In this document: piece by piece, positions 43,450 to 56,674 of the stretch
Layout of the letters: each line of letters begins with the position of its first letter
How positions within the stretch are numbered: the first letter of the stretch is position 1
Assembly: GCA_022266195.1 (NCBI GenBank)
Contig: WHVY01000001.1
Coordinates: forward strand, 13,082,001-13,146,000
Direction: 5' to 3'
DNA length: 64,000 nt
Source: Tetranychus cinnabarinus
Lineage: Eukaryota; Arthropoda; Arachnida; Trombidiformes; Tetranychidae
Position numbers and translations under genes: made by a program
Notes under the pieces: model-generated
Told to the model about the DNA's origin: nothing
Seen by the model: only the letters and a program-made list of their open reading frames with translations
Database searches by the model: none

Positions 43450-45085
43450 CTTTAAACAACCAGAGAACCCAAATTAACCGGTAATCTTGAAGGAAAAAGC
43501 ACCAATTGATGATTCAAAGAAATAAGAATTTATGGTTTGCCTGATTAATCACAAAAGACAAATAATCCGCAGTAGAGATGAAAATCACATTTATAAAGGT
43601 TTAGAAATGATTGTCACAAATTCAAAGGATAATTTAAACTGTTTCACACAATTAAATAGGTTACTTTAAATAACAATTAATACAGGAATCGATATTACAA
43701 CCAATTAACTTACAATACATTAAATCAAATTGTTGATTTATAACAAGTGTTTACAGTTATTAGATTCAAGTGGAAGTAAAAATATCTCTTTCGGACGGGA
43801 CCAGCAGTCAGCAGAGAATTATGTTTACTTTTTATATCTCTCTAAATATTAGCCTGGTGAAAATGCCAATTACAAATAGATAATGATTAATAAATTTGCA
43901 TCAATGTATCATTTTGTCAAATTAAACAATTGAAATTTAGCTAATCAGCAAAAGATTTTACAATGTTCAACACTAGCCAAAAACAACATTCAATGTTATT
44001 TGCCAATGATTGTTTATTTAAATTTCCCATCCTAAAGAGCTTCTAATTAACAAAAAAATCTTCCAATTCTAGCTTAATCTAATCAAATTAGCAACACACA
44101 TGTACTTTAAATTGATTAACCATAGTCGCAAATATTGTTGAGCAAAATTTTGAATCAACCAGAAATAAGTTAACCCGATGATAAGTTCGGGTAAACCTGG
44201 AGTCAACATTGATTCTAGTCTAAATTTGATGTCTAATGAAAGGCAATGGACAAGTGTTAGTATTCAGATTAATTTGAACAATTTGCCATAATTCAGCCTT
44301 AAACATGAAGCTTCCATGAAATCCTTACGCATGATCCAGTCAACCAGGAAACCAAAAGATCTGCGAAAGTAATCACCGAAAGTATAGTATCCCATTTTAT
44401 GGATCATAAATGTAAGACAAAAAAGGTTGCATTTATGAAAAGCATCAGAAGATTTTAAGTGTTACTTTTTATTTTAAAAAATAACTAACAGTAACCAGCA
44501 TAACTAGTAAGGCTAGTGGTTATAATGGGAAATAACAAAGGCGCCACTCAAATGAGTAACTTAGGCGCCATATAAATGTAACCAATGGTTACTGAGCTGC
44601 TGTGAAAAGGCTCAGACTTACTAGGAAAAGCAACCAACTGGTCTCTATAGGAAAAGCATTGATTCAGGTCTATTAATGCGCACTCTTTTTTCCTCCCTTT
44701 GTTTCTTTTGCCCAATGCTTGTTTCATCTCGTGAATGTTGATTAAAAATTTAATTTTAAAATCTCAGATTGAGTTTTTCTTTGAGTCTTATTTACCCCAA
44801 ATCCTGCGATTGTTTGTTTCCAATCATTATTGTGAACTTGTAATCAACCTTTAACCAAACAGGTACGGACATACCTCACCTTTTTTTTCTTATATTTTAG
44901 TGGTGTTAATACAAAGGGTTGATCAGAAGATGGCGTTACCGGAATGCAATTTCAATTAAAAAAATGTCTTTGTCTATCTCTCAATTTTTAAAATAAGCGA
45001 GGTATAAATTAACGTGAGGTAATCAAAATTACAATTGGTTTTGTAGCAAAGAGTGTAACCTGTTTTTGCAAATTGTGGCCAGAAA
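43450..45085. other. Divergent intergenic region between SMYD4 and the PWWP gene
   Basis: About 1.6 kb without a supported gene, presumably promoters and 5' UTRs. A small palindromic stretch (GGCGCCACTCAAATGAGT...GGCGCC) sits near 44541-44571. Confidence 0.5.
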
Positions 45086-48000
45086 ATGGATTATGGTGAA
45101 AGGCATGTTATCATACAACAAGCTCAAGATCCTAACACCGGAGAGGTTCTGGTTTTTCTTCAAGGTGAAGATGGTGAGACCGTTTGTTTACCACCAGAAG
45201 CTCTTAATGCCAACATAGTTCAAATGGAAGATGAAGGTGGACAAGTTTATACACTTGCCCTTCCTCAGGACGCTGATGGTTCTTCCGTGGTTGTTGTTTC
45301 TGAGCCTGATGAAACTGAAGGGGCCATAGCAACTCTTGTAACTGATGAAACTGCAACTGTTATTGCAACTACATCGTCTGCATCTACACCGGCAACAGTT
45401 GAACTTGCTGGTACAGTGGAAACTATTGATACTTCGGGAGGAACCATTAACATTCCTTTGCAGTCAACATCTAGTTCTGATGAACAAATAATTGTTTCAG
45501 TGACTGAAGGTGATTCTACCACTGAACACTCTACTCAAATAGTTCAATCTTTCGATGCATCTTCATTGGAAACGTTACAAACCGAAGCCATCTCTATTCA
45601 AGAAAACGATGTGTCTATTTCAGATTCCAAGACAATTGAACAAGCCGAAACAGCTGAAACCAATCAGAAGGAATCCGATGTAGGTGCAACTTTATCTATA
45701 GAAGTTGACGCAATTGCTATAGATGACAGTAAAACAACGGAAGAAGTTAGCACGGTACATGTTGATGAAAATAATAGTGAAGATAAAGAAGGCAGTCAAT
45801 TGGATAATGGTGATAATATGAACTATGGTTCTTCAGTTATCCAAGTTCAAGATGCAAATTCAACTACATTAGATTCGCTTGTAGCAAATGCCATGGTTAC
45901 TGCCTGTGATAGTAATTATGTCATTATGACCACTGGTGAAGACGGAGGATTACCCAAAGAAATAAATTTGGCTGATGTCATTAATGCTGGATCTGCCTCT
46001 GGGCAGACGATATTTTTACAAACAAGTGAAGGCTTAGTTGCATGTCAAGCCGCTACAACCGGCGAAGATGGTTCGCTTCAAATTGTTGCAGATGGATCAG
46101 GTAATGCTGGTACAGTTATCACCACTACTGAATCTGATCAATCATTTCAAGGCATCCCCGGACAAACACTCGCATATACTTTATCATCTACTTCCTCTGG
46201 TATTGAATTAACTCCAGTAACTAATGTTGTCTCAGCAAGTACTGCACCAATCAAGAACCAGCTCACTACCGTGTCATCTCGCTCTAGACCTACTCGTCAT
46301 TCAAAACCCCGAACTGTACCAATAACAACGCCAACTGCACCGGCAACAATGGGTGAAACTCTTCTTCTTCCTTCTAAAAATATCGTTACTTCTCCTAGCT
46401 TAGCTATTCAGAGCAGTGCATCGAGAAAACGAACCATCACTACCAGAACAAGGTCAAATGTTAGCGTTTCAATCACTCCATCATCTTCATTTACTACTTC
46501 CTCTTCACCAATCATACCAGTCCAACCCGATGCTATTCACTCGTCTTCTTCTGATTTCACCACATTAACCAAGTCATCATCATCTGATGTTGATGCGTCA
46601 ATTTTGACTGAAGGAGTCTCAGGCCCAAGTCAACTTGCAGCATCCCGTCGCACCTACAGTAAGAGAAATAACATTGTCTGGTTAAACCCAGAAACTACAA
46701 ATATCTCCACCAAACGTAATGACAAGTTACCTGAGGTGACTCTAAGTTCTGGAGATGATGCTTCCAAAGGGTCAGATGAGTCGAAGATTAATTTACCCGC
46801 TAAATCTAACGCTGATCAATCTATATCATCTACTTCAACAAAATATACAGTTAAACCACCGACATCTCTTACTGTCACTTCTCCAGTCACTGTAACCAAC
46901 GTTCCAACCCTTCGTTCACCTAAAACAGTTACTGAGCCTACAATTGAAACTAGTTCTAATAAAAATTCTCTTAGTCCGACTAATGCATCTAAGGGTATAT
47001 TCACTAGATCATCAACGGTCAATAAAGATTCCGTGAAAACTAGTGAAAAGACGGACTCAAATTCATCTACATTATCTGGAGTATCATCAATAATTAAAGT
47101 CACATCAGTACCTCAACTGGGTCGAATAGTTACTTCCCCTGTAAAAGTTACTTCACCAGTTAAGCCATCTTCACCCACTAAAGTAACCTCTCCTACAAAA
47201 GTCACTTCACCGGTTAAAGTAGGCTCACCTATTAAAAACAAAGAATCAAACGATGTTGTTTCAGACTTTGCTCTCGCAGATTCTGGAGACGCTGACTCAA
47301 ACCCCACACCAGCAACTCCCATTAAATCACCAGAACGCAGTTCTCCAATTAAAGTGACTTCCCCAATTAGAAATGATTCTCCAACAAAAACTAAAGAACC
47401 GAAGGAAATTGTTTTAGATGCGGAACCTTCAGATTTGGGCGATATAGATAAAATTCCATCACCAGCAAGTCCTGTAAAATCTCCTGAACGCAATGCATCT
47501 GCCAAACCTACTTCACCGGTTAAAATAGGCTCACCTTCTAAAAGCAAAGAATCAAGTAATACTGACTTAGATTTTGTCCCATCAGATTCTGGAGATGTTG
47601 ATATGGTCCCGCCACCATCAAGTCCTGTTAAATCACCAGAAACCATTACACAGCAATCCCAAGATACTTTGTCAACGCCCAACAATGAAACATCTGATTC
47701 TGAACAACCTACAACCCGTAGCTTGAGAAAACGAAAGTTACCGCCATCGACACCAAGCTCTCCTATTAAACCTACTTCTCCAACAAAAGTCACTCCATCT
47801 GCTAAACTTGACTCACCTACGAAAAATGTTGATTTGATTGACACTGGTATAGAATCAAGTATCTCAGATTCCGGCGAAGCTGATGCTGTTCCTCCGCACA
47901 CAAGTCCAGCTAAATCCCCAGAACGCCCCTCAATCATGAAAGTTACATCCCCGGTTAAAAGTCGTGAAGCCGTTGACACAGGCTCAGACTTTTCTTCTGG

Positions 48001-50000
48001 AGATGTAGATGCTATTCCACCACCTTCCAGTCCGGTTAAATCACCAGAACGCAAAACACCCAAAACTGTGACAATTATCGAACCTGTATTAGATACGCCT
48101 AAAACGCGAAGTTTGAGAAAAAGAAAGTTACCTCCAGTGAAACCAACCTCTCCTGTTAAAAGCACCCCTCCAGCTAAAGTTTCTTCACTGTCTAAATCAC
48201 GCTCATCATTGAAAAATCAAGAATCTAGTGACTTCAACATACCAGACCAACCAAACAAAATCATCAAAAAAGTCAGTGAACCTGGCACAGAGGTGATCCA
48301 CTTCGATTCTATTGTTGATAAGAATGAAAATGACAAATCAAAATTGATTTCAGGATTATCTGAATCTAGAGGCCCAAGTGAATACTTTGATTTTACCAAT
48401 AATGAATGTAGTTTCCATATTAGACATCAATCAGGTAGACTTACGCTTTCACCTCATGGAAACGATGGAAATTATACCTGTCAAAACAAATGTGGCTACA
48501 GAACTTCACGTATTAACAATTTAATTCTTCATCATAAAGATCAGTGTACAGTGATTAAAATGCTATGGCAAAATGAAATCAATAAACAAACCCAAAAAAC
48601 TTATGTTAGGACACCGCCATCATTGATGGAAAGAATTTCTTCTAAAAAAGATCATTTATATGATTCAGATATTTTACCAGAAGAAGATGATCATGATGAG
48701 ATGGAGGTTGATGTTGAATCTGAAGCTGAAACTCTTCCTGATCCTGTGCAGTCTCGAATGTTTAGCGCGCTTACCTCGAAAAACGCAACAGATCAAGCCA
48801 TGCATTCTGATGTTGAAGACGAACCAGATAGCGAAGATAATAATGTTAAAAAGAAGTTTGGATTTGAAGCCAATGAAATTGTTTGGACTGCATGGTCAGA
48901 TGTTCATTGGCCTGCTCTTGTTTTGAGTATTGACGATACGGGGGAAAATGTAACCTTACAGATGATCGATAATCCTTCTAATAGAAAAAGGTATTCAATT
49001 CTTTCTTTAAATGTTAATTTCATTTATGATTAACTATGATTTCTTAATTTCTAATTTCAGTTTGACCGTGACAATTGATAAAGTTTATTCTTTCAATGAT
49101 GCTGAAAGAAATAAAAAATATTTATCTGAAGGAAAAAGTATAACTGGGGACTCTATAGTTAGAGCTGTACAAAAAGCTGAAGATTACTCCAGAAAACGAT
49201 GTCTTGGAGATGAAGTTGGTGCTGCAAAGCTGTTAGGAACCTTGGACGGCCATTCCACTCGTTCATTGGAGGAAGAAAGTGTCAATGATGATAGAAATGA
49301 TAATTATGATAACCATGAAGATGACATGGAAACAAATGATAAGGATCCCAATTACTGTCAATTTGGCAGCAGTGGAATTGATTCGGATCCTAATGATGAC
49401 TATTTAGATTTTCCTTCATCTGAGACAATTGCTCAACTTAAAGAGCGTAGAAGAACACAAAATGCTAAATTACTATTGAGCATAAAAGAGGGTAAAGTCG
49501 AAAATCATTTGTTAGGTGTTTACAAAGAGACTATTCATAGTGACAGACATCAAAAATTTAAATCTGGATCGGAAGATGACAAAAACCAGCTCAAAGCTGT
49601 TCCCTGGTTCGGACCATTTGACGATGAAGACCAACAAGAAGAAATATATGACTATTGTTCACAATTGTTTAAAAACAATTTTACATCAGATGTAACCTTC
49701 GATATAGTTGCCTATTTATTCGAAGTTTGGGTTCCCGAGGTAATTTTTTTATTTTGTCATTTGATTACAAAATTATTTTTTTCCCAACAAAGAATCTAAT
49801 TTCTTTTCTTTTCTTACCTTTAGGCTATTGTCAAGGCTATATCTAAAATTCGCATGGTTGATATGACTGAAGCTGAAGCTATTTTCGCAAAAGGCGTTAT
49901 TTTAAGCAAAAGTGAAAAAGATGAACTCGAGAAGGAAATTCTAAAAGAAACGGAAAAGAAAACTAATAATAATCAAGAGCAAAATGATAAGCCTTCATAG
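45086..50000 (+). CDS. Large PWWP-domain chromatin protein, MUM1/PWWP3-like
   Basis: Exons 45086-48990, 49061-49739 and 49824-50000 give 1586 residues. Residues 1-60 form a compact opening (HVIIQQAQDPNTGEVLVFLQ). Residues 70-650 are Ser/Thr-rich and disordered. Residues ~670-1050 carry many SPxK motifs (TSPVK, KSPER) in degenerate repeats, with TRSLRKRKLPP twice. A Cys/His cluster near 1108-1152 (CQNKCGYRTSRINNLILHHK) may bind zinc. The PWWP domain begins near 1258 (NEIVWTAWSDVHWPALVLSI) and crosses the first intron. The C-terminal helical region (EVWVPEAIVKAISKIRMVDM) resembles that of PWWP3A/MUM1. PWWP domains bind methylated histone H3 with DNA; SPxK motifs favour AT-rich DNA and are CDK sites. 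Family placement is moderately sure. Confidence 0.75.
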
Positions 50001-50116
50001 TCAGATGAATTGAATCTAACATCAAACTCACCAACACAAACACATCAAACCCTTCAGAATCCAGCATCCAATTGAAAATATATTAGGTTTAGTGAGCTTC
50101 TAATATTAACTAGACC

Positions 50117-50216
50117 TATTATCTCTATCTCTATTTCCCTCTTTCTCCTCTTCCTTTTCTATTCTTTATCTTTATCTCTCCTTTTCTCTTGCTCTTTCTT
50201 TTTCTTTTCTTTTTGT
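50117..50216 (+). repeat. Polypyrimidine tract in the 3' UTR of the PWWP gene
   Basis: About 100 bases almost entirely C and T (TCTCTTGCTCTTTCTTTTTC). An AATAAA follows at ~50227, likely the poly(A) signal. Confidence 0.6.
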
Positions 50217-50315
50217 CATCATGAAAAATAAAACCTTGCTTCACCGGACTTCAATAGTATAATCATTCCGTTCTTTATATATTTAAAAGTGGTTAAAAAT
50301 GTTCTTATCAACGTA

Positions 50316-50443
50316 CAGTGATTATACGCTTATTTTTACAAATTAATAAGCGCCATCAACTATACTACCAACGGTAGACAGTCTGCTTAGGTAGTATAGA
50401 AGCTGGCGCTGATTTTTTTGTAAAAATAAGTGTATAATCACTG
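50316..50443. mobile_element. TA-flanked Tc1-type MITE, 128 bp
   Basis: Ends CAGTGATTATACGCTTATTT and the near-complement AAATAAGTGTATAATCACTG, flanked by TA (50314-50315, 50444-50445). The arms pair over ~40 bp (to AAGCGCCA/TGGCGCT). The CAGTG terminus is classic for Tc1. The inner part also folds (CTATACTACC...GGTAGTATAG). Confidence 0.8.
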
Positions 50444-51952
50444 TACTTTTTTTTAAAAAAAGTAATTATTCGTAGCACTACGAAATTACTCCGAAATGGA
50501 AAAAGAGAATTCATGATATCATGATTAAAGAAATAGTCCCATTCAGTCCATTTTACCCTTATAATAGCCATACCCATGATTGGCTGTGGGATTCCAGGTT
50601 TTCTTATTCACACTAATCGATACTCATCAGTACTTGAAGCTGTGATTTGACTTTGAATCCAGGAAATTGATGATTGAGCGTTACAATGTTGACTTAATTT
50701 TCTATAACCATATCAGTCTCGCTGTCCATTCTTTAATATCAATTGGTTGGTTACTCAAATCCATGAAATTCAATTCAAGGTCCAAAAATGTTAATTCACA
50801 AAACTGTGTCAAATCAGTGGTTAGCTATCTGGTCAAGTTTACAAAAATGAAAAAGAGTTATAAATGTTTACATCTTCTCCATAAACCATCCCTCTATGAA
50901 GATCCTGAACCAAAAGGGTATTTTTCAAATTATTGATCTGATAAAGTTCTGATATAGCTACAAACTAAAATTTATTGAACTTGTCTAGATTAATAATATT
51001 GTAATGTAAAACAAAAATACCGCCTCATTTTTTATTGACTCTCACTAAAAATCACCCATTAATACCAACAATGGACAATCAAGCTGCATTATGAAGATAA
51101 TGACATTATTTAGTGGCAATAGTTGAACAAATGTGTCGATATTTATGAGCAAATTCATTGTTAATGATAATTCATTAGAGACTGTTATTTTCAATTAACT
51201 GTTGTCTCCAAAAATGGCCATTCAATAAACCAAACAAGGACGGAAAAACTTTCATATCTATGCCTGCCTACATAGGAGTGGTTAGTTGATTGTGAGAGGG
51301 AATCATGATGTTGTTGATGATGAAAATGATGAAGATGATGAGATGATGATAAAAAAGATAAAAGCGAGAGAGTGAGAGAGTCATTTAAATAGTCTGAAGC
51401 TTGTCACACCGGTTCATCTTTGCCAGCACATAACAGACTAAAGCTTATTTAATTACATTAGTTTCATCGGTTTCATAGTTCATTTTTAATTGATTTCATT
51501 ATTTTGGGTAAGTAATAAAATTGATTCAGATGCAAATCAATGAATTTTTGTCCTTCTTTTCCTATTTTACTCGAAATACTCTTGAATTCAAACTTCCCTC
51601 GTCATCTAATTTCCCTTCTTCACTCATTGAGTCTCTCTTGCTGCTTAACTGTTTGTGATTGTTTACAATTCACTGGTTCATCTTTTTTTTATCTTAATTT
51701 TGTTTTTCCTTTGATTTATTTTATATACTTTCGATTCTAATTTTTGTTTCCACTTTTTATTTTACATTCAACACCAGCAGTTGATTGACTTTTTTACCAT
51801 TGGAGCCGCTGTTATTGCTTTGATTTTTCATCTTTAGCCAGTCAAATCCACTCTTCTGTCATTACAAGTGACAAGTGATAATTTGTGTACTTATACATAT
51901 ATATATTTGTTGTAATTGATTTTCATTATTAACCAATCATCCTAATTTAACA
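50444..51952. other. Intergenic region upstream of fimbrin
   Basis: No convincing gene; an 89-codon frame at 50667-50936 has no family resemblance. GATGATGAT-type simple sequence lies at 51300-51350. Probable promoter and 5' UTR of fimbrin. Confidence 0.5.
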
Positions 51953-54900
51953 ATGGCCAGTTTCCGCAAAAGCTTACTAATTACTGATGAACAGAGGGAA
52001 GAGCTGTGTGAAAAATTTCAAACGGTAAGATATAAATGAAGTTTTTTACCTTCTTTCTAATCAGGTTTCTCAAAAGTCCTCAAGTCTATGGTGATCAACA
52101 CATAAAACAAAAACCAAGTATACTCTTATAACAAACCACTTTCATTTCAATATTTTCCCTTCTTTACTCATTTTACTATAATTTTTGTTGAACTGTCGTT
52201 GAGCATAGGATTAAGTTGACAGCTTCTAGTCAGATTAAATTTCATCTTGTTAATCTAATCAATAAATCCTCAGCCACTCTTTCGTCCATGTGTAATTATA
52301 GTGACTTTATTGCTTCTAATCAATTTCCAACTCTAATTAACCATATAAATCAGGTTGTTTATCCATGGAAAGGTTGATATGAAAGTATTTCAAATCGTGT
52401 AAAATTGTTATTTCAACGGAAAAGGCTACATCTTCAAACCGGATCAACGCATCCTGCTATGAATTAAAAAACGTTACGAGAAGCTTTTGTAGACAGTATA
52501 TTTTGTTGAAACGCCTATTGAAAATAGTATTTTAATTTTAGGTATTATTTAACAAATTTTCCGGTCCTATGCAGTTTTATCTTTCATTTTAGTATTTAAA
52601 TATGATTATCGCGCGAATCAAACTCCAATATTGGAAAAGTTATCATTAATGTTGAAATCGGGAAAGATGGTTTGATTGTATATTGCCATTGCCTTTAATA
52701 GAGTGAAGCTAACAGGAAAAAGTAAAGTAAATATAAACATATGCTCGATAATTTTCCATAAAAATATGATTAAAAAGTTTATTTGCGTTTAACTGTTAGT
52801 AATCTATTTTTGTTGATATAATAAAATTAATCCTTCAGTAACAATAGAATTGAGGGAAAAAAAGTTGCAAGTGAAAAAAGCTGTAAATAATGTAAATGAA
52901 TCATGATTTTGTGTGATAAAACAGTGAAATGTTTTCAACATTACATAGAGGGTAACAATTGATAACGATTGTAACTCACGATTGTAACTAACTTGATTTC
53001 ATTGAATGCTGGAAACACTTATTACTCACTATTAATCTAATTTAACTCGTTGATAAACAACGGAAACCATACAGTGAGCAATCATGAAATCAGAATTTTT
53101 TTCAAGTGGTGAAGTATAGTATCAGCAATAAATTGATTATCGATGAAAAAACAACTGTCTCATGTTTTACCTCTTCATTGATTCATTTCATTATTTACCA
53201 TTTAGAAATCTTTTCCCTTCAATTTTATCGATTGTTGGTGAAAATTCAACCCTTTAACCTGTTCTGAAACAATTGATGAAGTATTTTAAGCATTGAGTTA
53301 ATGCATAGATGACACGAATCAAACCTAGACTATAATGAAACAAAATCCGCATTTAGCTTGGTTTTAAAATAATTTAGCCATTGTATTACATACAGTTTTA
53401 ATATTAGCTTATCTATTCGTGATTAATTTTTATTTACTTTGAATATTTTATTAATGAATATTATTTAACCTCTATGTTTACAGATCGATCAAGATGGAAA
53501 TGGTTCTATTGACATGCGAGAATTGAAAGCAGCTCTGGATATTGTTGGATTTAAAATACCACAATGGGAAGTCCGTCAAATGATTAGTGAATTAGAGAAG
53601 CAAAAGAAGATACAAAAGGAAGGAAAATTGTCTTTTGAAGAGTTCCAACAATTATGTTATGACTTGAAATCAAAAGATGTTGCCAACACATTCAAGAAAG
53701 CTGTTACCAAGCCTGAAAATTTGGAAACCATCGGTGGAATGTCAGCTGCAAGTTCCGCTGGAACAACTCATTCAGTTCGTCAAGAGGAACAAGTGGCCTT
53801 CTCTGATTGGATTAACACTAATTTAAAAAATGATCCTGATCTTAAACATGTTTTACCCATTGACCCTGAAGGAAGGGAATTATACGAGAAAGTAAAAGAT
53901 GGTACTCTTCTGTGTAAAATCATTAACCATTCATGTCCAGAGACAATTGATGAAAGAGCAATTAACAAGAAAAACTTGACCGTTTATACAAAACATGAAA
54001 ATTTAACTCTGGCCCTTAACTCAGCTCAATCAATTGGTTGTAATATTATTAATATTGATGCACACGATTTGAGCCAAGGAAAGCAACATCTTGTTCTTGG
54101 TTTATTATGGCAAATTATTCGTATTGGTCTTTTTAATCAAATCACTCTTGAACAATGTCCTGGTTTAGTTAGATTGTTAAGACCAGATGAAGAACTGTCA
54201 GATCTTAATAAACTTTCTCCTGAAAATATTCTCATTCGATGGGTCAATTATCATTTGGAAAAGGCAGGAGTTGACCGAAGAATCAACAACTTTACCGGAG
54301 ACATTAAAGACTCAGTTGTGTATACTCATTTAATCAAACAAATTGCACCTCGAGGTATACCAGTCTCTATGGAAGCTTTAATGGAACCTAACCAAGTTGA
54401 TCGAGCTGAAATTATGCTTAAACAAGCTGATAAATTGGGATGTCGAAGTTTCTTAACTCCAAATGATGTTGTTGAAGGTGTTTACAAATTGAATGTTGCC
54501 TTCGTTGCCAATCTTTTCAATACCCATCCATGTCTTGATAAACCTGACGAGCCTTTAGAATTGGTTGATATTGAAGAAAGTAGAGAAGAGAAAACCTATC
54601 GAAATTGGATCAATAGTATGGGTGTTTCTCCATTCGTCAACTGGCTTTACAGTGATTTAGCTGATGGTCTTATTATATTCCAGGTTGGTTAATTTTTCAT
54701 TTTCTTAGATTTTCTTAGATTTTAGATTGAGAATGAAAATAACTCATTTTTTCTACATTATTCAGTTATTTGACATCATCAAGCCTGGAGTTGTCAACTG
54801 GAAACGAGTACACAAGAGTTTCAGCAATCTTCGAGGTTTCATGGAAAAATTGGAAAACTGTAATTATGCTGTCGAACTCGGTAAACAATTGAGGTTTTCG

Positions 54901-55788
54901 CTCGTTGGTATCGCTGGACAAGATATTGTTGAAGGAAATCCCACTTTAACTTTAGCCTTGATTTGGCAATTAATGAGGGCTTATACTTTAAGTATTTTAA
55001 CACAATTGGCCTCAAGTGGTGATGCTAACAGCGAAGGAAGGGCCATAGTTGAGAAAGAAATTGTTGACTGGGCAAACAATAAGGTTTGTTAATATTGCTT
55101 ATCTGTTAAGTGAAAATTGATGTCCGTTTTTTGAATTTGAATTTCAATCCAATTGACAATGAAAAAACAAATATCAAAGTATGAGACACGACAATGAATA
55201 ACCAAGAGACTCTTGATTTCATTCATTCAACCATTGATTCAACTCACTTTGAACTATTACAATTAAGTCATTGCCTGATAGAAAGGACATCAATTTTTAC
55301 TCGAACTAATAGTTATGAGAAAAATAAAAATTTCATTACTAATTATTTCTTTATCTTACTTTGCAGCTGAAAGAAGCTGGTAAAACTAGTGTAATCAGAA
55401 ACTTCCAAGACTCTAGTATATCAACTGCAATGCCGGTGATTGATCTCATTGATGCCATTAAGCCAGGATCAATTAATTATAGTCAAGTTCTTACAGGTTC
55501 TTCTGCTGAGGTAAGCTTTGATTTTACAATCATACAATCGATCATATTTCAAAACAATTTATCTCATTTACAAATTATTAACGTTTTTAACATCTTTCAT
55601 TGCAACAGGAGAAACTCGCCAATGCTAAATATGCCATTTCAATGGCTCGTAAGATTGGGGCCAGAATCTATGCTTTACCAGAAGACATTTCAGAACTTAA
55701 ACCCAAAATGGTTATGACTGTTTTTGCGTGCCTTATGGCCAGAGATTACATTCCAAATATGGGAAGTAAGGCCAGTCCAGCGGAGTAA
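51953..55788 (+). CDS. Fimbrin/plastin, actin-bundling protein
   Basis: Exons 51953-52024, 53484-54683, 54766-55083, 55367-55510 and 55609-55788, all phase 0, give 637 residues, the usual plastin length. An EF-hand begins at the first exon junction with a full loop D26-Q-D28-G-N30-G-S-I-D34..E37. The second EF-hand loop is degenerate (EKQKKIQKEGKLSFEEF). Four calponin-homology domains in two tandem actin-binding pairs follow at roughly 120-235, 265-375, 395-500 and 515-625, with strongly conserved stretches (DERAINKKNLT, HLVLGLLWQIIRIGLF, AKYAISMARKIGARIYALPE). The protein cross-links actin filaments into tight bundles. The 1.46-kb first intron is the longest in this gene and a likely place for regulatory elements. 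Confidence 0.95.
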
Positions 55789-56674
55789 ATATTTGTATAA
55801 GCTATCCATGGATATACAGTATTAAACGAAAAAATGACCAACTAGCTGGAAATGGAAATCAAACTATACATTATTTTTATTTTTACATTATCAACATTTT
55901 GAGATGAAATTGAGAAATGATTCCTATCTGCTTGAAGATGAAATTCAGTTTTTCCGATTTTTTTATTACTGATCTATTATTTTTTTCTAGATTGGACCAA
56001 AAAACTATAAAAGAGTGAAAAAAGAGAGAAAGAGACAATCATTATAAATCAACTTTAAAAGAAATTGCGTTTTCTTGGTCAATTCCCGTGTCCAAATTTA
56101 ATCGAGAAATTCGCCTTTTCTCTATTAATTTCCATAAACTAATCATTCCTTTGATATTGATTATCATGTAATATGAGGGGAGCAGCTTTGATGCTGTGCA
56201 TGTATTGATCACAATAAAAAATTTCAACGTTTTTAATTTAATTAGTCTGTTTCAATTCATTGAGTTGATTACCATTTCCATATACTATTTTCATTTCTTA
56301 GCCAGAAATATGTACTTCTAAAATCTAGATACGGCAGTGTTAAATAACACATTGTGATATCTTAAACGATAACTTGTATCTACTATTACATTGGGTTCAG
56401 CATTATTTGTACAACTTTAAAATAACATCATTCAATTTGGATGAAATTTTAAGCATTTTACTTTTCCATATTGGAAATGGGTAAAAACGGATAATCGAAA
56501 TTCTTAAAACTGACTGAAAACTATCTCAAAATTTCCTTTATTTATCAAGAAAATACATGTACAGTTGAGGGCCTAAAATTGTCCATTCGCATCTAGTTTG
56601 AGTATTAACGTTAGTCTCCCTATCTCGTATCAATTGAAATAGCCTTAGAATTCAATTAAAAAACTAGAGGCTGC
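55789..56674. other. Fimbrin 3' UTR and intergenic DNA
   Basis: No gene seen; AATAAAAAATTTC near 56212 may be a poly(A) signal. Confidence 0.5.

Noticed and set aside
44460..44650. Possible further TIR element with GTAACCAG motifs and GGCGCC palindromes
   Set aside because: The ends could not be paired and no target duplication is visible.
47113..48165. 350-codon open frame on the minus strand inside the PWWP gene
   Set aside because: It is the exact antisense of the SPxK repeat region; the repeated codons keep the opposite strand open. No ATG context, domain or splice signal supports it.
50667..50936. 89-codon frame between the PWWP gene and fimbrin
   Set aside because: No similarity, no splice context and composition like the surrounding AT-rich DNA.
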